Source of the DNA: Bacillota bacterium
GTDB taxonomy: Bacteria > Bacillota_I > Bacilli_A > Erysipelotrichales > Erysipelotrichaceae
Assembly (NCBI GenBank): GCA_023249475.1
Contig: JAHFCO010000001.1
Location: forward strand, 1-64,000
Length of the DNA: 64,000 bases
Direction of reading: 5' to 3'
The notes beneath the pieces are model-generated. The model saw nothing but the letters and a program-made list of their open reading frames with translations, was not told where the DNA came from and did not search any database. The position numbers and the translations under genes are program-made. Below, in pieces: positions 35,124 to 43,908 of this stretch; positions within the stretch are counted from its first letter, which is position 1, and each line of letters starts with the position of its first letter.

Positions 35124-35151
35124 GTGCCCTAATAAAAAACGATTAGGGCAC
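35124..35151. repeat. Perfect 10-base inverted repeat between yhfU and ppx
   Basis: GTGCCCTAAT (35124-35133), eight-base loop, ATTAGGGCAC (35142-35151). No T run follows on either strand, so it is not a standard terminator. It lies in the divergent gap 35049-35312, upstream of ppx-ppk, and may be an operator or a leader hairpin. Confidence 0.5.
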
Positions 35152-35312
35152 GGATAGTAGATCCCGATAATGTGGATCGACTGACATTCGTATCAATACC
35201 GATATCTTGTTTTCCTAGTCTTTTTGTCGATTCTTCGTTCTCCTTTCCCATCGCTTTTTATCAACCTCCCCTTTTGTGCTACAATATCCTTAACAAAGCA
35301 GAGGTGGACCAT

Positions 35313-36224
35313 ATGAAATACGGCATCATCGACTTAGGTTCCAATACCATCCGTCTCGTCATTTTCAAATATGAAAACGAAATCCTCTCCAAGACGCTCA
35401 ATGTCAAACGGTCGACCCAAGCCATCAGTTATGTGGAGAACGGTGAGTTGACGCATGTCGGCATCAAAGCCGTGACCTTGGCGCTTCGGGAACTCCTGTT
35501 GATCGCCAAGGCGTTCGACGTGGATGAGATGCATATTTTCGCGACGGCATCCCTTCGCAACGTCGCCAACACCCAGCAGGCGAAGGAAGCGATCGAGCGC
35601 AACCTCAACATCAAGATCGATTTGTTGAGCGGGGATGAAGAAGCGACGTTTGGATTCAACGGCGTCAAACGCGGGGTCGTGCTGCCGAAGGTCGGCGTCA
35701 GCGTGGATATCGGCGGGGGTTCCTCGGAGATCACGTATTTCACCAACGGCGTCCCCATCAACAGTATTTCCATTCCTTACGGTAGCTTAAACATGTACCT
35801 GAAACATATCCGCAACATCGTCCCGACCGCCAAGGAACATGAGAAAATGCGGGCGGACATCCAGGATGCGTTGTCGAAGGTCGATTTCCTGACGAACCTG
35901 AAGGTCGACAACCTGGTCGGGATCGGCGGTTCCGCACGATCCATCCTGAAGATCTACCAGGCGCAAAACAACTTGGAAGAATCGATGTACGAACTGATCA
36001 TCCCGACGGCGGAGATCACGCGCACCTCGATGATGGTCGAAGGCAAGAAAGCCGCCGGCATCAAACTCTTGTTGTCCTCGGTCCCCGATCGATTGACCAC
36101 GGCCTTACCGGGGGCGATCATCATGGATGAAATCTGCCGTAACGTCCAAGCCAAGAATTTCATGCTTTCCAGATATGGCGTCCGTGAGGGGTATTTCTAT
36201 TCCCGGATCTTAAAACAGGAGTAA
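35313..36224 (+). CDS. ppx: Exopolyphosphatase / GppA-family phosphatase
   Basis: A 303-residue Ppx/GppA protein of the actin-like ATPase fold, which degrades polyphosphate or pppGpp. Motifs: IDLGSNTIRLVIF (phosphate-1 loop) at the N-terminus, FATASLRNVANTQQ, LLSGDEEATFGFNGV, VSVDIGGGSSEITYF (phosphate-2) and VGIGGSARSILKIY. It is a short two-domain form. I start at 35313 (MKYGIIDLG), where GAGGTGGACC lies upstream. The reading frame extends further 5' but without protein character. It is three bases ahead of ppk1, forming a polyphosphate turnover pair. Confidence 0.92.
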   Translation: MKYGIIDLGSNTIRLVIFKYENEILSKTLNVKRSTQAISYVENGELTHVGIKAVTLALRELLLIAKAFDVDEMHIFATASLRNVANTQQAKEAIERNLNIKIDLLSGDEEATFGFNGVKRGVVLPKVGVSVDIGGGSSEITYFTNGVPINSISIPYGSLNMYLKHIRNIVPTAKEHEKMRADIQDALSKVDFLTNLKVDNLVGIGGSARSILKIYQAQNNLEESMYELIIPTAEITRTSMMVEGKKAAGIKLLLSSVPDRLTTALPGAIIMDEICRNVQAKNFMLSRYGVREGYFYSRILKQE

Positions 36225-36227
36225 TCC

Positions 36228-38363
36228 ATGCCTGAATTCTATGACAACCGGGAACTGTCCTGGTTAAAATTCAACCATCGTGTCCTTGAAGAAGCGGAGA
36301 ACGTTGAAAATCCGCTTTTTGAGCGACTACGTTTCCTGGCGATCGTCGCCAACAATCTGGACGAGTTCTACATGGTCCGGGTGGGAAGCATGCATGACCA
36401 GATCTTGTTGGAGAAACCTGCCGACAATAAGACCGGGATGAGCGTCCGTGAACAGTTGGACGCGGTTTATCTGAAGACACAGAAACACAATAAAGACCGT
36501 GACAAGGCGTTTGAGAAGCTGGCGAAAGAGCTGAAGGACAAGAACGTCCATTTCCTGCGTCCGGAGAATCTCTCTTCGGATGAGAAAGAAATGATGAAGC
36601 AATATTTCGACCAAGAGGTCATGCCCTTGCTTTCCCCCCAGGTCGTCGACCCCAAACATCCTTTTCCGTTCTTGGCCAACCGCCAAAGCTACATCATCGT
36701 CCAGCTGAACCTGAAAAACAGGAAATCGTTGGGGATCATCGCGATCAACCGCCAGTTCCTGAAACCTTTGGTGTTCATCCCGGGCAAGAAGGCCGTGAAG
36801 TTCATGCGCATGGAGGATTTGATCCTGATGTTCGCGCAACGCGTGTTCCGAGATATGAACATCGAAGGAAGATCCGTGGTACGGATCATCCGCAATGCGG
36901 ATTTGGATGCGGAAGAGGCATATTACGACGAAGACATCGATTATCGCGAGTTCATGAAGATGCTAATTAAGAAACGCTCGAAACTCAGACCGGTACGGGT
37001 GGAATTCTCCGAAGACGTCCCGAAAGAACTGAAGGCGATCTTGCGTAAACGGTTGAAGTTGACGGCGTCGCAGATGTTCATCGTCAAGTCGCCGTTGAGT
37101 TTCGAATTCATCGCACCGTTGGAAGAGAAACTGCACTCCACCCATCGCGAAACGTTCTTTTATCCACAGCTTACCCCACAGGTCACGCCGTATGCGGAAC
37201 CCCACACCTCCATCATGCGTCAGATCCTGGACCACGACATCTTCATCTCGTACCCTTTCCAGAACACGACGCCGGTCTTGAAGCTTCTTCAGGAGGCTGC
37301 GTTGGATAAGAAAGTCGTGGCGATCAAGATCGCCCTCTACCGCGTCGCCAGCGAATCCAAGATCATCGCGGCCCTGACGGAAGCGGCGGAAAACGGGAAA
37401 GACGTCGTCGTGGCGATGGAGTTGAAAGCCCGGTTCGATGAAGAAAACAACATCAACTGGTCGGATAAACTGGAAGATGCGGGATGCAAGGTCATCTACG
37501 GGATCGACTATTATAAAGTCCACTCGAAGATCATGGTCATCTTGCGGAAGGACGGGAACCTCACCCAGACGTTCACCCATGTCTCTTCCGGCAACTATAA
37601 CGAAAAGACCTCCAGACTGTACACCGACGTCAACCTGATCACCGCCAACCGGGAGATCGGGGAGGATGCCTTGGAGTTCTTCAACCTGCTTCAACTGGCG
37701 AAGATTTCCGATGCGAACGACTTCACCCATTTCCTGGCGTCCCCGATGGGGATCAAAGCCAGGTTCATCGCCTTGATCCAAGAAGAAATCAAGGTCCATG
37801 CCCTCCATGGGGACGGACACATCTTCTTCAAGATGAATTCGCTGACGGATAAGGATGTGTTGGATACCTTGGTCGAAGCGTCCAAAGCCGGCGTGAAGGT
37901 CGATCTGTTGGTGCGGGGGATTTGCTGTCAAATCCCGGGGATCCCCGGCGTCAGCGAAAACATCCGGGTCCGGTCGATCATCGGACGTTTCCTGGAACAC
38001 TCGCGGATCTATTACTTCCATGCCCACGGGGAGGAAAAGATGTACATCTCGTCCGCCGACCTGATGACACGCAATACGGAGAAACGGGTCGAGTTGGCTT
38101 GTCCGGTCTATGACGCGATGATCAAGGAAGAACTGAAGACGATCTTGGCGGTCGGATGGAAGGACAACGTGAATGTCCGGGTAATGGATGAGCAGGGTGA
38201 ATACAAACGGATGAAGAAGGAGAAACCGGCGATCAACAGCCAGCTTCAACTGTATCAACGGGCGTATAGCGAGGCGGAGAAAGACTTCCCCGAAGAGTTT
38301 GGACTTGAACCGATCCCTTGGGATGAGATTACCCGGGAAATATTCCAGAAAGAAAAATGGTGA
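36228..38363 (+). CDS. ppk1: Polyphosphate kinase 1
   Basis: Transfers the gamma phosphate of ATP to polyphosphate, reversibly, through a phosphohistidine. The 711-residue protein shows the N-terminal NRELSWLKFNHRVLEEAENVENPLFERLRFLAIVANNLDEFYMVR signature. The catalytic region has YYKVHSKIMVI with H432 as the likely phospho-acceptor, FTHVSSGNYNEKTSRLYTDVNLIT, and a second PLD-like half with HAHGEEKMYISSADLMTRN. Full length. Coupled to ppx and ended by a strong terminator that contains its TGA stop. Confidence 0.96.
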   Translation: MPEFYDNRELSWLKFNHRVLEEAENVENPLFERLRFLAIVANNLDEFYMVRVGSMHDQILLEKPADNKTGMSVREQLDAVYLKTQKHNKDRDKAFEKLAKELKDKNVHFLRPENLSSDEKEMMKQYFDQEVMPLLSPQVVDPKHPFPFLANRQSYIIVQLNLKNRKSLGIIAINRQFLKPLVFIPGKKAVKFMRMEDLILMFAQRVFRDMNIEGRSVVRIIRNADLDAEEAYYDEDIDYREFMKMLIKKRSKLRPVRVEFSEDVPKELKAILRKRLKLTASQMFIVKSPLSFEFIAPLEEKLHSTHRETFFYPQLTPQVTPYAEPHTSIMRQILDHDIFISYPFQNTTPVLKLLQEAALDKKVVAIKIALYRVASESKIIAALTEAAENGKDVVVAMELKARFDEENNINWSDKLEDAGCKVIYGIDYYKVHSKIMVILRKDGNLTQTFTHVSSGNYNEKTSRLYTDVNLITANREIGEDALEFFNLLQLAKISDANDFTHFLASPMGIKARFIALIQEEIKVHALHGDGHIFFKMNSLTDKDVLDTLVEASKAGVKVDLLVRGICCQIPGIPGVSENIRVRSIIGRFLEHSRIYYFHAHGEEKMYISSADLMTRNTEKRVELACPVYDAMIKEELKTILAVGWKDNVNVRVMDEQGEYKRMKKEKPAINSQLQLYQRAYSEAEKDFPEEFGLEPIPWDEITREIFQKEKW

Positions 38364-38381
38364 GCGAATCACCATTTTTTA
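38354..38381. terminator. Bidirectional terminator between ppk1 and nagA
   Basis: AAAATGGTGA-GCGAA-TCACCATTTT (38354-38378) with T runs leaving on both strands. The ppk1 stop lies in the stem, and the nagA stop (38379-38381) abuts it. Confidence 0.88.
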
Positions 38382-39506
38382 GTTGATTTTCTTCCCTCCC
38401 ACGAATGTGGCGAGGAGCTTCATCGAGGGATCTACGATCAACAGATCCGCTTTCTTATCGACCTTGATCGATCCGAGCCGATCGTCACACTGAAGGAATC
38501 GAGCGGGATAGAGACTGGCCATCTTCACGGTTTCATCGAACGGAAGAATCTCCCGTTCCAATAGTTTACATAGATTCTGATAGAGCGTGAAGTAACATCC
38601 TTGGATCCCGCCATGTTCATCCAGGATCCGGCAATCTTCTCCTACCGTGCGGCGATGACCTTTCAGCGAATACTCGCCGGCGGGTTGTCCGGCCAAGGAG
38701 ACGGAATCGGAGACCAGGATGATTTTGTCGTGTTCCTTCACTCTCAAAATCAAGCGTACCATCTCTTCGCTGACATGGATGAAATCGGTGATCAGTTCGC
38801 ATACGATGTCGGGGTCCAACAGACCGACCCCCATCACTCCGACATCCCTCTGATGCATCACGCCCATATTGTTTCCGGTGTGGGTCAATGCATCGACGAG
38901 GTGCTTTTCCGTAAACTTCCTGAATTCGTTCGCCGTCATTAACGTATGTCCGGCGGAAACCTTGATCCCTTGTTTGTGGAGATATTCCATCCCTTCCATG
39001 GCCCCATCCAATTCCGGAGCGACCATGACGTAGCTCAATCGGTTTCCGCTGCGTCGGATCAATTCTTCCAGATGTTCGATCGAGGGTAGGTTAAGTTGCT
39101 TGTTGGGTTGACGATATCCCGCATACTGCAGGTTACTGAAATAGGCTTCGAGGTTCAATCCGAGAAACCTCGACCCGTTTTCTTTCGGCGTATAGTTCCT
39201 GATCGCGTCGTAGTGTTGCGGATCGATGCTGGGCAGGCAGGACGTGGTCCCTTGCTTCGCCATTTCAAGGAGAAAAAGATCGAGTTCGGTCTCATCAAGT
39301 TCAATATTGGGGTCCAACCGGCCTTTGTATCCGTGCAGATGGATATCCACCAGTCCCGGAAGAACCATGGCGTCCGAGGCATCGAGATCGATGATACCTT
39401 GATACTCATCCTTGGCGAGGATGCGTTTGATTTCACCGTCTTGGATTTCGAGATACCCATCGAGAAATCCCTCTTCCGTTAAGATTTTCCTACTTGCGAT
39501 GATCAT
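38379..39506 (-). CDS. nagA: N-acetylglucosamine-6-phosphate deacetylase
   Basis: Removes the acetyl group from GlcNAc-6-phosphate, feeding amino-sugar catabolism and wall recycling. The 375-residue amidohydrolase has the metal motif VDIHLHGYKG, the VSAGHTLMTANEF segment, LTHTGNNMGVMHQRD (NagA hallmark), FIHVSEEMVRLIL and LVSDSVSLAGQPAG with the catalytic Asp. No nagB lies beside it. It is upstream-flanked by the PHP phosphatase gene on the same strand, with a terminator between. Confidence 0.93.
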   Translation of the reverse strand: MIIASRKILTEEGFLDGYLEIQDGEIKRILAKDEYQGIIDLDASDAMVLPGLVDIHLHGYKGRLDPNIELDETELDLFLLEMAKQGTTSCLPSIDPQHYDAIRNYTPKENGSRFLGLNLEAYFSNLQYAGYRQPNKQLNLPSIEHLEELIRRSGNRLSYVMVAPELDGAMEGMEYLHKQGIKVSAGHTLMTANEFRKFTEKHLVDALTHTGNNMGVMHQRDVGVMGVGLLDPDIVCELITDFIHVSEEMVRLILRVKEHDKIILVSDSVSLAGQPAGEYSLKGHRRTVGEDCRILDEHGGIQGCYFTLYQNLCKLLEREILPFDETVKMASLYPARFLQCDDRLGSIKVDKKADLLIVDPSMKLLATFVGGKKIN

Positions 39507-39581
39507 CGTGTCCTCCCTAGATTGAACTCGTTCTCCTGATTCGTTGGTTTCATTATATCATTACGTTTCCCCTCGTCCGTA

Positions 39582-39609
39582 GAAAAGACGATCGATGGTA
39601 TCGATCGTC
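39582..39609 (-). terminator. Rho-independent terminator after the PHP phosphatase gene
   Basis: Minus strand: GACGATCGAT-ACC-ATCGATCGTC (39587-39609 region) followed by TTTT. A perfect 10-base stem, 11 bases after the stop codon. Confidence 0.78.
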
Positions 39610-39619
39610 CCGCGTTTTT

Positions 39620-40360
39620 CTATCTTCGCTCCAACATTCCATCCTGAATCAAACGGAACGGATTGTCGACCATCAGTCGCTTCGCTTCTTTCTCCCCGAA
39701 CTTCTCCTGGATGAGGTCGTAGATGCCGCCGAGTCGATTCGTGCGCGTGCCTTGGTGGCGGTGGGCATCCGTGGCGATCACATCGCAGTATCCGTCTTCC
39801 ATCATGCGCCAAGCAAGTCGATGATTGGCTTCCCGAGACGGATCGAGTAGACTGGTGCTGTTAATCTGGAAGAAACATCCGAGTGATTTCCAATACTCGA
39901 GTTTTCCGTAGTTTTCATGGACCTGGGGATAGCGTTCGGGATGGGCGATGATGACTTTGCAGCCCAGTTCAAGCACCGAGCGGATCGCCTGGTCCTCGTC
40001 GATCTCGAATTGAAGGTTCTTGTTCCAGGGGATTTCGCAGAGCACCCACTTCGAATCATTCAGGGTGGCGATTCTTCCATCCCGTAACCACTCGATCGCC
40101 TTGGGTGTCAGCATCAGTTCACTACCGAGATGAAACTCGATTTTCATATTTTGCCGCTTCATTTCAGCGACGATTTCGCGATAGACCGGAAGGAGCGTTT
40201 CTTTATCGTTTTCGAACTTGATCCCCGGGACGCAATGGCTGGTCGAGACGACGTTCGTCATCCCGTCGGCTTGGGCGACCTTCAGCATCTCGATCGAATC
40301 ATGTAGGGTTTGGGCGCCGTCATCCACCCCGAAGAGGATATGGCAATGTGTGTCAATCAT
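39620..40360 (-). CDS. PHP-domain protein-tyrosine phosphatase (YwqE/CpsB family)
   Basis: A 246-residue manganese-type PHP hydrolase like B. subtilis YwqE and streptococcal CpsB, which remove phosphate from bacterial tyrosine kinases controlling capsule synthesis. Metal motifs are MIDTHCHILFGVDDGA at the N-terminus, STSHCVPG, FHLGSEL, CKVIIAHPERYPQ and VIATDAHRHQG. No BY-kinase is beside it; a polysaccharide locus lies at the left end of the window. Ends in its own terminator. Confidence 0.9.
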   Translation of the reverse strand: MIDTHCHILFGVDDGAQTLHDSIEMLKVAQADGMTNVVSTSHCVPGIKFENDKETLLPVYREIVAEMKRQNMKIEFHLGSELMLTPKAIEWLRDGRIATLNDSKWVLCEIPWNKNLQFEIDEDQAIRSVLELGCKVIIAHPERYPQVHENYGKLEYWKSLGCFFQINSTSLLDPSREANHRLAWRMMEDGYCDVIATDAHRHQGTRTNRLGGIYDLIQEKFGEKEAKRLMVDNPFRLIQDGMLERR

Positions 40361-40424
40361 GGTGTTCTCCGTTCACTTGCCTTTTCATTATAGGTTTCTA
40401 CACCCTTCAATTCAATGAATCCAA

Positions 40425-40447
40425 CCAAAAAAGTCCTTTCGGACTTT
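40425..40447 (-). terminator. Rho-independent terminator
   Basis: Minus strand: AAAGTCC-GAAA-GGACTTT (40430-40447) with a GNRA loop and following T run. The stop of the upstream 131-residue ORF lies within the hairpin. Confidence 0.85.
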
Positions 40448-40841
40448 AGATTTCTTCGACTAAGGCTCGCAATACCCGCCATGCATCCCGGTTCTGAACC
40501 GGGATCGTTTCCGTTATTTCTCCGTTTTTGATCAGCACTTCCCCCGTCATCGAACCGCTTTTGTTGAAGATGCTTCCTTGAAGACCCTTGCTTGTTTTCG
40601 TGAAGATGAAGCGCATGCTTTGGTATTCGACTTCGAACCCTTCTTCGACCAATCGATCATAGACATGGGAATCATACTTGCGGAGTTGCTTCATCAACAC
40701 GACGGTCAAAGGTCCGTCGATCTGTTGCGTGAAGTAGTTTTGGACCTTGGTGTTGGATGTTTCGACGGTGGAATTGTTGAAACCTCGCCATGATTGGAGA
40801 AATGGACTCATCTTGACGACTTCGCTTAGCTTGGTGATCAT
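40446..40841 (-). CDS. Hypothetical protein (131 residues)
   Basis: A soluble small protein starting MITKLSEVVKMSPFLQSWRGF. It is mixed alpha/beta, with no signal peptide, membrane segment or metal motif. The C-terminal half (KTSKGLQGSIFNKSGSMTGEVLIKNGEITETIP) looks beta-rich. GGAGGATCC lies ahead of the ATG, codon use fits the surrounding genes, and it has its own terminator, so it is a real gene. I do not recognise a family. Confidence 0.7.
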   Translation of the reverse strand: MITKLSEVVKMSPFLQSWRGFNNSTVETSNTKVQNYFTQQIDGPLTVVLMKQLRKYDSHVYDRLVEEGFEVEYQSMRFIFTKTSKGLQGSIFNKSGSMTGEVLIKNGEITETIPVQNRDAWRVLRALVEEI

Positions 40842-40950
40842 TGGATCCTCCTGAACGTTCTGAACGGTTCGATCTGAGGTAACGATATCACCTTTCGACC
40901 AGGAATCAACAACTGGTAAAATACTTTACTTACATGTCCGATTCCATGGA

Positions 40951-40980
40951 CAAAAGAATCCACCCGAAGGTGGATTCTTG
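40951..40980 (-). terminator. Rho-independent terminator of the two-component operon
   Basis: Minus strand: AAGAATCCACC-TTCG-GGTGGATTCTT (40954-40979), an 11-base perfect stem with a UUCG loop. A short T tract follows. Confidence 0.85.
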
Positions 40981-40985
40981 TTGCA

Positions 40986-42431
40986 TTACAGCGGAATGGT
41001 GAAGATGAACGTACTTCCCTTTTCTGCGCTGCTTTGGACGTCGATGCGGATGTTATGGCGCGAGGCGATGTTGGCGGCGATGGCGAGTCCCAATCCGCTG
41101 CCGGTGGCGTTGTTGGGGTCCTTGATGCGTTGATATCGTTTGAAGAGTTGGTCTTGTCGCTCTTGCGACATGCCGGGACCTTCGTCCTGGATGGCGATGA
41201 TGAGTTTGGTTTTGTCTTTCTTGGCGGTTACACGGATCGTTTTATCACTCGGGGTGAATTTCAACGCATTGTCCATCACCGCGTTCAGCATCATCCGTAA
41301 ACGGTCGTAGTCGCCTTTGATTTTCCATACCCCGTCTTCGATCTCCGTGGTCAGGGTGATATTGTTTTTACGTGCGCGTTCCACGCTTCCGCGTAGGACG
41401 TCGTTGAGGATGTCGTGGCATTCCACATCGCTGAACACCAGTTTGAAATCGGGGTCTTCGAGGCGGCTAAGTTCAAGCAGATCGCCGATCAGCCGTTGCA
41501 TCCCCGTGGTTTCCCGGATCATCTGCGCGCTCACGTCGTCCAGACTGTATTCTTCGGGATAGATCCCGTCCCGCAATCCTTCCGCATAGCCCCTGAGTAC
41601 GGTGACCGGGGTGCGGAGTTCATGGGTGATGTCGGCGATGAAGTTCTGACGCATCTTCTCCAGGTTCGCGCTTTGGCGCGACGCGTCTTCCAAACGTTTT
41701 CCCAAAACGTTCAGGTTTCTTCCCAGATCCCCGATTTCATCGTTGCCTTGGTTGTTCAGGCGGATGTCGTAGCGGCCTTGGGCGAGTTGCGTGACGGCTT
41801 GGTCCATGGTGAGGACGGGTTGGATGAAGCGTTTGGAGAGGAAATATCCCGCCAGGACGGCGATGATGATGCCGACGAAGGTGCTCATGAAGAGGATGCG
41901 GATCCCCACGTTGGCGGTGCTTTGGATCATGGTGACCGAGGCGCTGATGAGGATGGCCGCGATGACTTGGTTTTGGGTGTTGTAGACGGGGACGCCGACC
42001 GTCAGGGTCCGCGAACGATAGATGTCGGAGAACGTGTCGGTGCTTCGCTCTTCGCCGGACAAGACGTCGTCGACGACGTTGCGTACACGCAGGGTCAGGG
42101 TCGAGGTGTTGTTATGCATCCCCATGCCCATCCCGTTGTTTCCGCTGATCGACCGTGCCCAGATTTTCCCGTCCTGCGTCACGACCCAGAGTTGGGCGTC
42201 TTCCAGGACGTCGTCCAGTTCGCTGAAACGGACCAGGAGTTCGGTGTTGGTGACGTTCTCATCCCCCAACAGTTCCGCCAGTTCGCGGGCGTTGCTGGTG
42301 ATTTCGGCTTTGACGTTGTCGACCGTCTGGTTGCGGAACATCATGATGAACATTAGGCTTAGAATTAATGCGAAAAGAAGGATGACCCCGACGAAATAGG
42401 TGATCAAGCGGCGTGTGATCCCGGATTTCAT
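40986..42431 (-). CDS. Sensor histidine kinase
   Basis: A 481-residue membrane kinase. An N-terminal helix (about 11-32) is followed by an extracytoplasmic sensor domain of about 130 residues, a second helix (about 170-192) and a HAMP linker (193-245). The HisKA phospho-acceptor is in FIADITHELRTPVTVLRGYAEG (His near 270). The ATPase domain has the N box (NAVMDNALKFTP), G1 (IAIQDEGPGMS) and G2 (GSGLGLAI). The sensor stretch NNGMGMGMHNN is Met/Gly/His-rich, which could touch metal ions; this is only a suggestion. Four-base overlap with the response-regulator gene. Confidence 0.93.
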   Translation of the reverse strand: MKSGITRRLITYFVGVILLFALILSLMFIMMFRNQTVDNVKAEITSNARELAELLGDENVTNTELLVRFSELDDVLEDAQLWVVTQDGKIWARSISGNNGMGMGMHNNTSTLTLRVRNVVDDVLSGEERSTDTFSDIYRSRTLTVGVPVYNTQNQVIAAILISASVTMIQSTANVGIRILFMSTFVGIIIAVLAGYFLSKRFIQPVLTMDQAVTQLAQGRYDIRLNNQGNDEIGDLGRNLNVLGKRLEDASRQSANLEKMRQNFIADITHELRTPVTVLRGYAEGLRDGIYPEEYSLDDVSAQMIRETTGMQRLIGDLLELSRLEDPDFKLVFSDVECHDILNDVLRGSVERARKNNITLTTEIEDGVWKIKGDYDRLRMMLNAVMDNALKFTPSDKTIRVTAKKDKTKLIIAIQDEGPGMSQERQDQLFKRYQRIKDPNNATGSGLGLAIAANIASRHNIRIDVQSSAEKGSTFIFTIPL

Positions 42432-43123
42432 TGGCTTTCCTCCTTGGCTTCGAATTTATACCCGACGCCCCAGATGGTTTTGATGTCCCACAAAGGATGC
42501 GGCAGGACATCCAGTTTCGTACGCAGGCGCGTCATGTGCGAATCGACCGTGCGGCTATCGCCGTAATAGTTGTAGCCCCAGCATTGGTTCAACAGGTTCT
42601 CGCGGGAAAACGCCCTTCCCGGATGGGAAGCGAGCGTCCACAACAGATCGATTTCTTTCTTGGTGAGGTTGATTCTCTGTTCATCGATCTTGACGAGGTA
42701 TTCGTCCAGGTCGACCGTCAGGTTATGCAGGTGCAGGCGTTGTTTCTCATCCGCATTGACACGGTCCAAACGACGCAGGATCGCTTTGACCCGGGCCATG
42801 ACTTCGCCGGGGGAGAAGGGTTTGACGATGTAGTCGTCGGCTCCGATTTCCAAGCCCATGATGCGTTCGAAATCTTCGCCGCGGGCGGTGATCATTAAAA
42901 TAGGGACGTTGGATTCCTTGCGGATCTCGCGGACCACGGTGAACCCGTCCATCTTCGGCATCATCACGTCCAAAAGAACGATGTCGTAATCATCGTTCAT
43001 CGCTTTGGTCAACGCCTCGCTGCCGTCATGGGCGACCGCGACTTCGTATCCCTCTTTTTTTGCGTAGCTTTCAAGGATTTGGACGATCGATTCGTTGTCG
43101 TCCGCAATCAGCATGCGTGTCAT
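42428..43123 (-). CDS. OmpR/PhoB-family response regulator
   Basis: A response regulator of about 231 residues. The receiver domain has IADDNESIV acidic residues, the phospho-Asp in DIVLLDVMMPKMDG and the Lys in DDYIVKPFSPGEV. The C-terminal winged helix (RINLTKKEIDLLWTLASHPGRAFSRENLLNQCWGYNYYGDSRTVDSHMTRLRTKL) is of OmpR type. The start is ambiguous: two ATGs are adjacent (43126, 43123), and GCAGGTGGG fits the second better. ATGA overlap with the kinase gene. Confidence 0.93.
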   Translation of the reverse strand: MTRMLIADDNESIVQILESYAKKEGYEVAVAHDGSEALTKAMNDDYDIVLLDVMMPKMDGFTVVREIRKESNVPILMITARGEDFERIMGLEIGADDYIVKPFSPGEVMARVKAILRRLDRVNADEKQRLHLHNLTVDLDEYLVKIDEQRINLTKKEIDLLWTLASHPGRAFSRENLLNQCWGYNYYGDSRTVDSHMTRLRTKLDVLPHPLWDIKTIWGVGYKFEAKEESQ

Positions 43124-43182
43124 CATCCCACCTGCCTTCCTATCCATTGTATCATCGGTTTATGACGAAAGTATGACGGAGT

Positions 43183-43800
43183 TCAGGTTTGGATGCGATA
43201 GACGACGAATCCCCCGCCGTCCTTGGTTTTGGCGTACCATTGGTCGAGGTTGACGGAGATCAGTTTCCCTCCGTCGAAGATGTCCAGATACATTTCATCC
43301 TTGGTGGACATTTCGATGCCGACCACGGTCACCCAATGCCAGGCGTCCAGTTGCTTCTCTTCCCCGTTGTGAAGGTTCAAGAAGGCGACGGGAAGGTCGT
43401 CGTCGATGGCTTGACGGATGAAATCCCGGACTTCGGATAAAGGTCTACGCAGTTCTTTCTTCTTGGGGACATCGACCACGTCGACCGTGAAGGTTTTCCC
43501 TTGGTCGCGTAGGAACGCGCTCATGCCTGTCGTAAAGATCTGCGTGTTCTTCACGCCTCCGCCGAAACGCGGGGTGACGTATTTCCAGATCGCATCCATG
43601 ATTTCCAATCCTTCTTCCATCGTCCGGTTGCGATCCAAACGCGGAAGATGATACAGGTAAAGATTCGATGCGGCGGTGGGTCCGCATCCCGACAATCGCT
43701 TCCATTTCGTTTTATAGAACTCTTGGTCCAAACCCAGATGGAATTGCCCATCGGGGAGTCGGATCGCAAGCGCATCCTTGTCTTTGATCGATGTATTCAT
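43183..43800 (-). CDS. Papain-like (C39-type) cysteine peptidase domain protein
   Basis: A 205-residue cytoplasmic protein with no signal peptide. The likely catalytic triad is Cys in RLSGCGPTAASNLYLY (near residue 38), His in LDAWHWVTVVGIE (near 160) and Asp in YLDIFDGGKLISV. This is the arrangement of C39-like peptidases. No ABC exporter or bacteriocin precursor lies beside it, so a processing role in export is not supported. The upstream gap holds GGAGGCTGC before the ATG. Substrate unknown. Confidence 0.75.
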   Translation of the reverse strand: MNTSIKDKDALAIRLPDGQFHLGLDQEFYKTKWKRLSGCGPTAASNLYLYHLPRLDRNRTMEEGLEIMDAIWKYVTPRFGGGVKNTQIFTTGMSAFLRDQGKTFTVDVVDVPKKKELRRPLSEVRDFIRQAIDDDLPVAFLNLHNGEEKQLDAWHWVTVVGIEMSTKDEMYLDIFDGGKLISVNLDQWYAKTKDGGGFVVYRIQT

Positions 43801-43869
43801 ATGCAGCCTCCGTCTTTCCCTTACTTTACCACGCTTTTCCTTAAGTTTGTGTCGGTTTGACTACGAAGA

Positions 43870-43899
43870 CAAAAGAAGCGACGTTCCCCGTCGCTTCTT
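43870..43899 (-). terminator. Rho-independent terminator of the 233-residue lipoprotein gene
   Basis: Minus strand: AAGAAGCGACG-GGGAA-CGTCGCTTCTT (43873-43899) followed by TTTT-like sequence. An 11-base perfect stem, 10 bases after the stop. Confidence 0.83.
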
Positions 43900-43908
43900 C
43901 TTCCTTGA

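Noticed and set aside
43183-43800. Bacteriocin-processing C39 peptidase
   Set aside because: It has no ABC transporter domain, no export signal and no leader-peptide gene nearby; only the papain-like triad pattern is supported.
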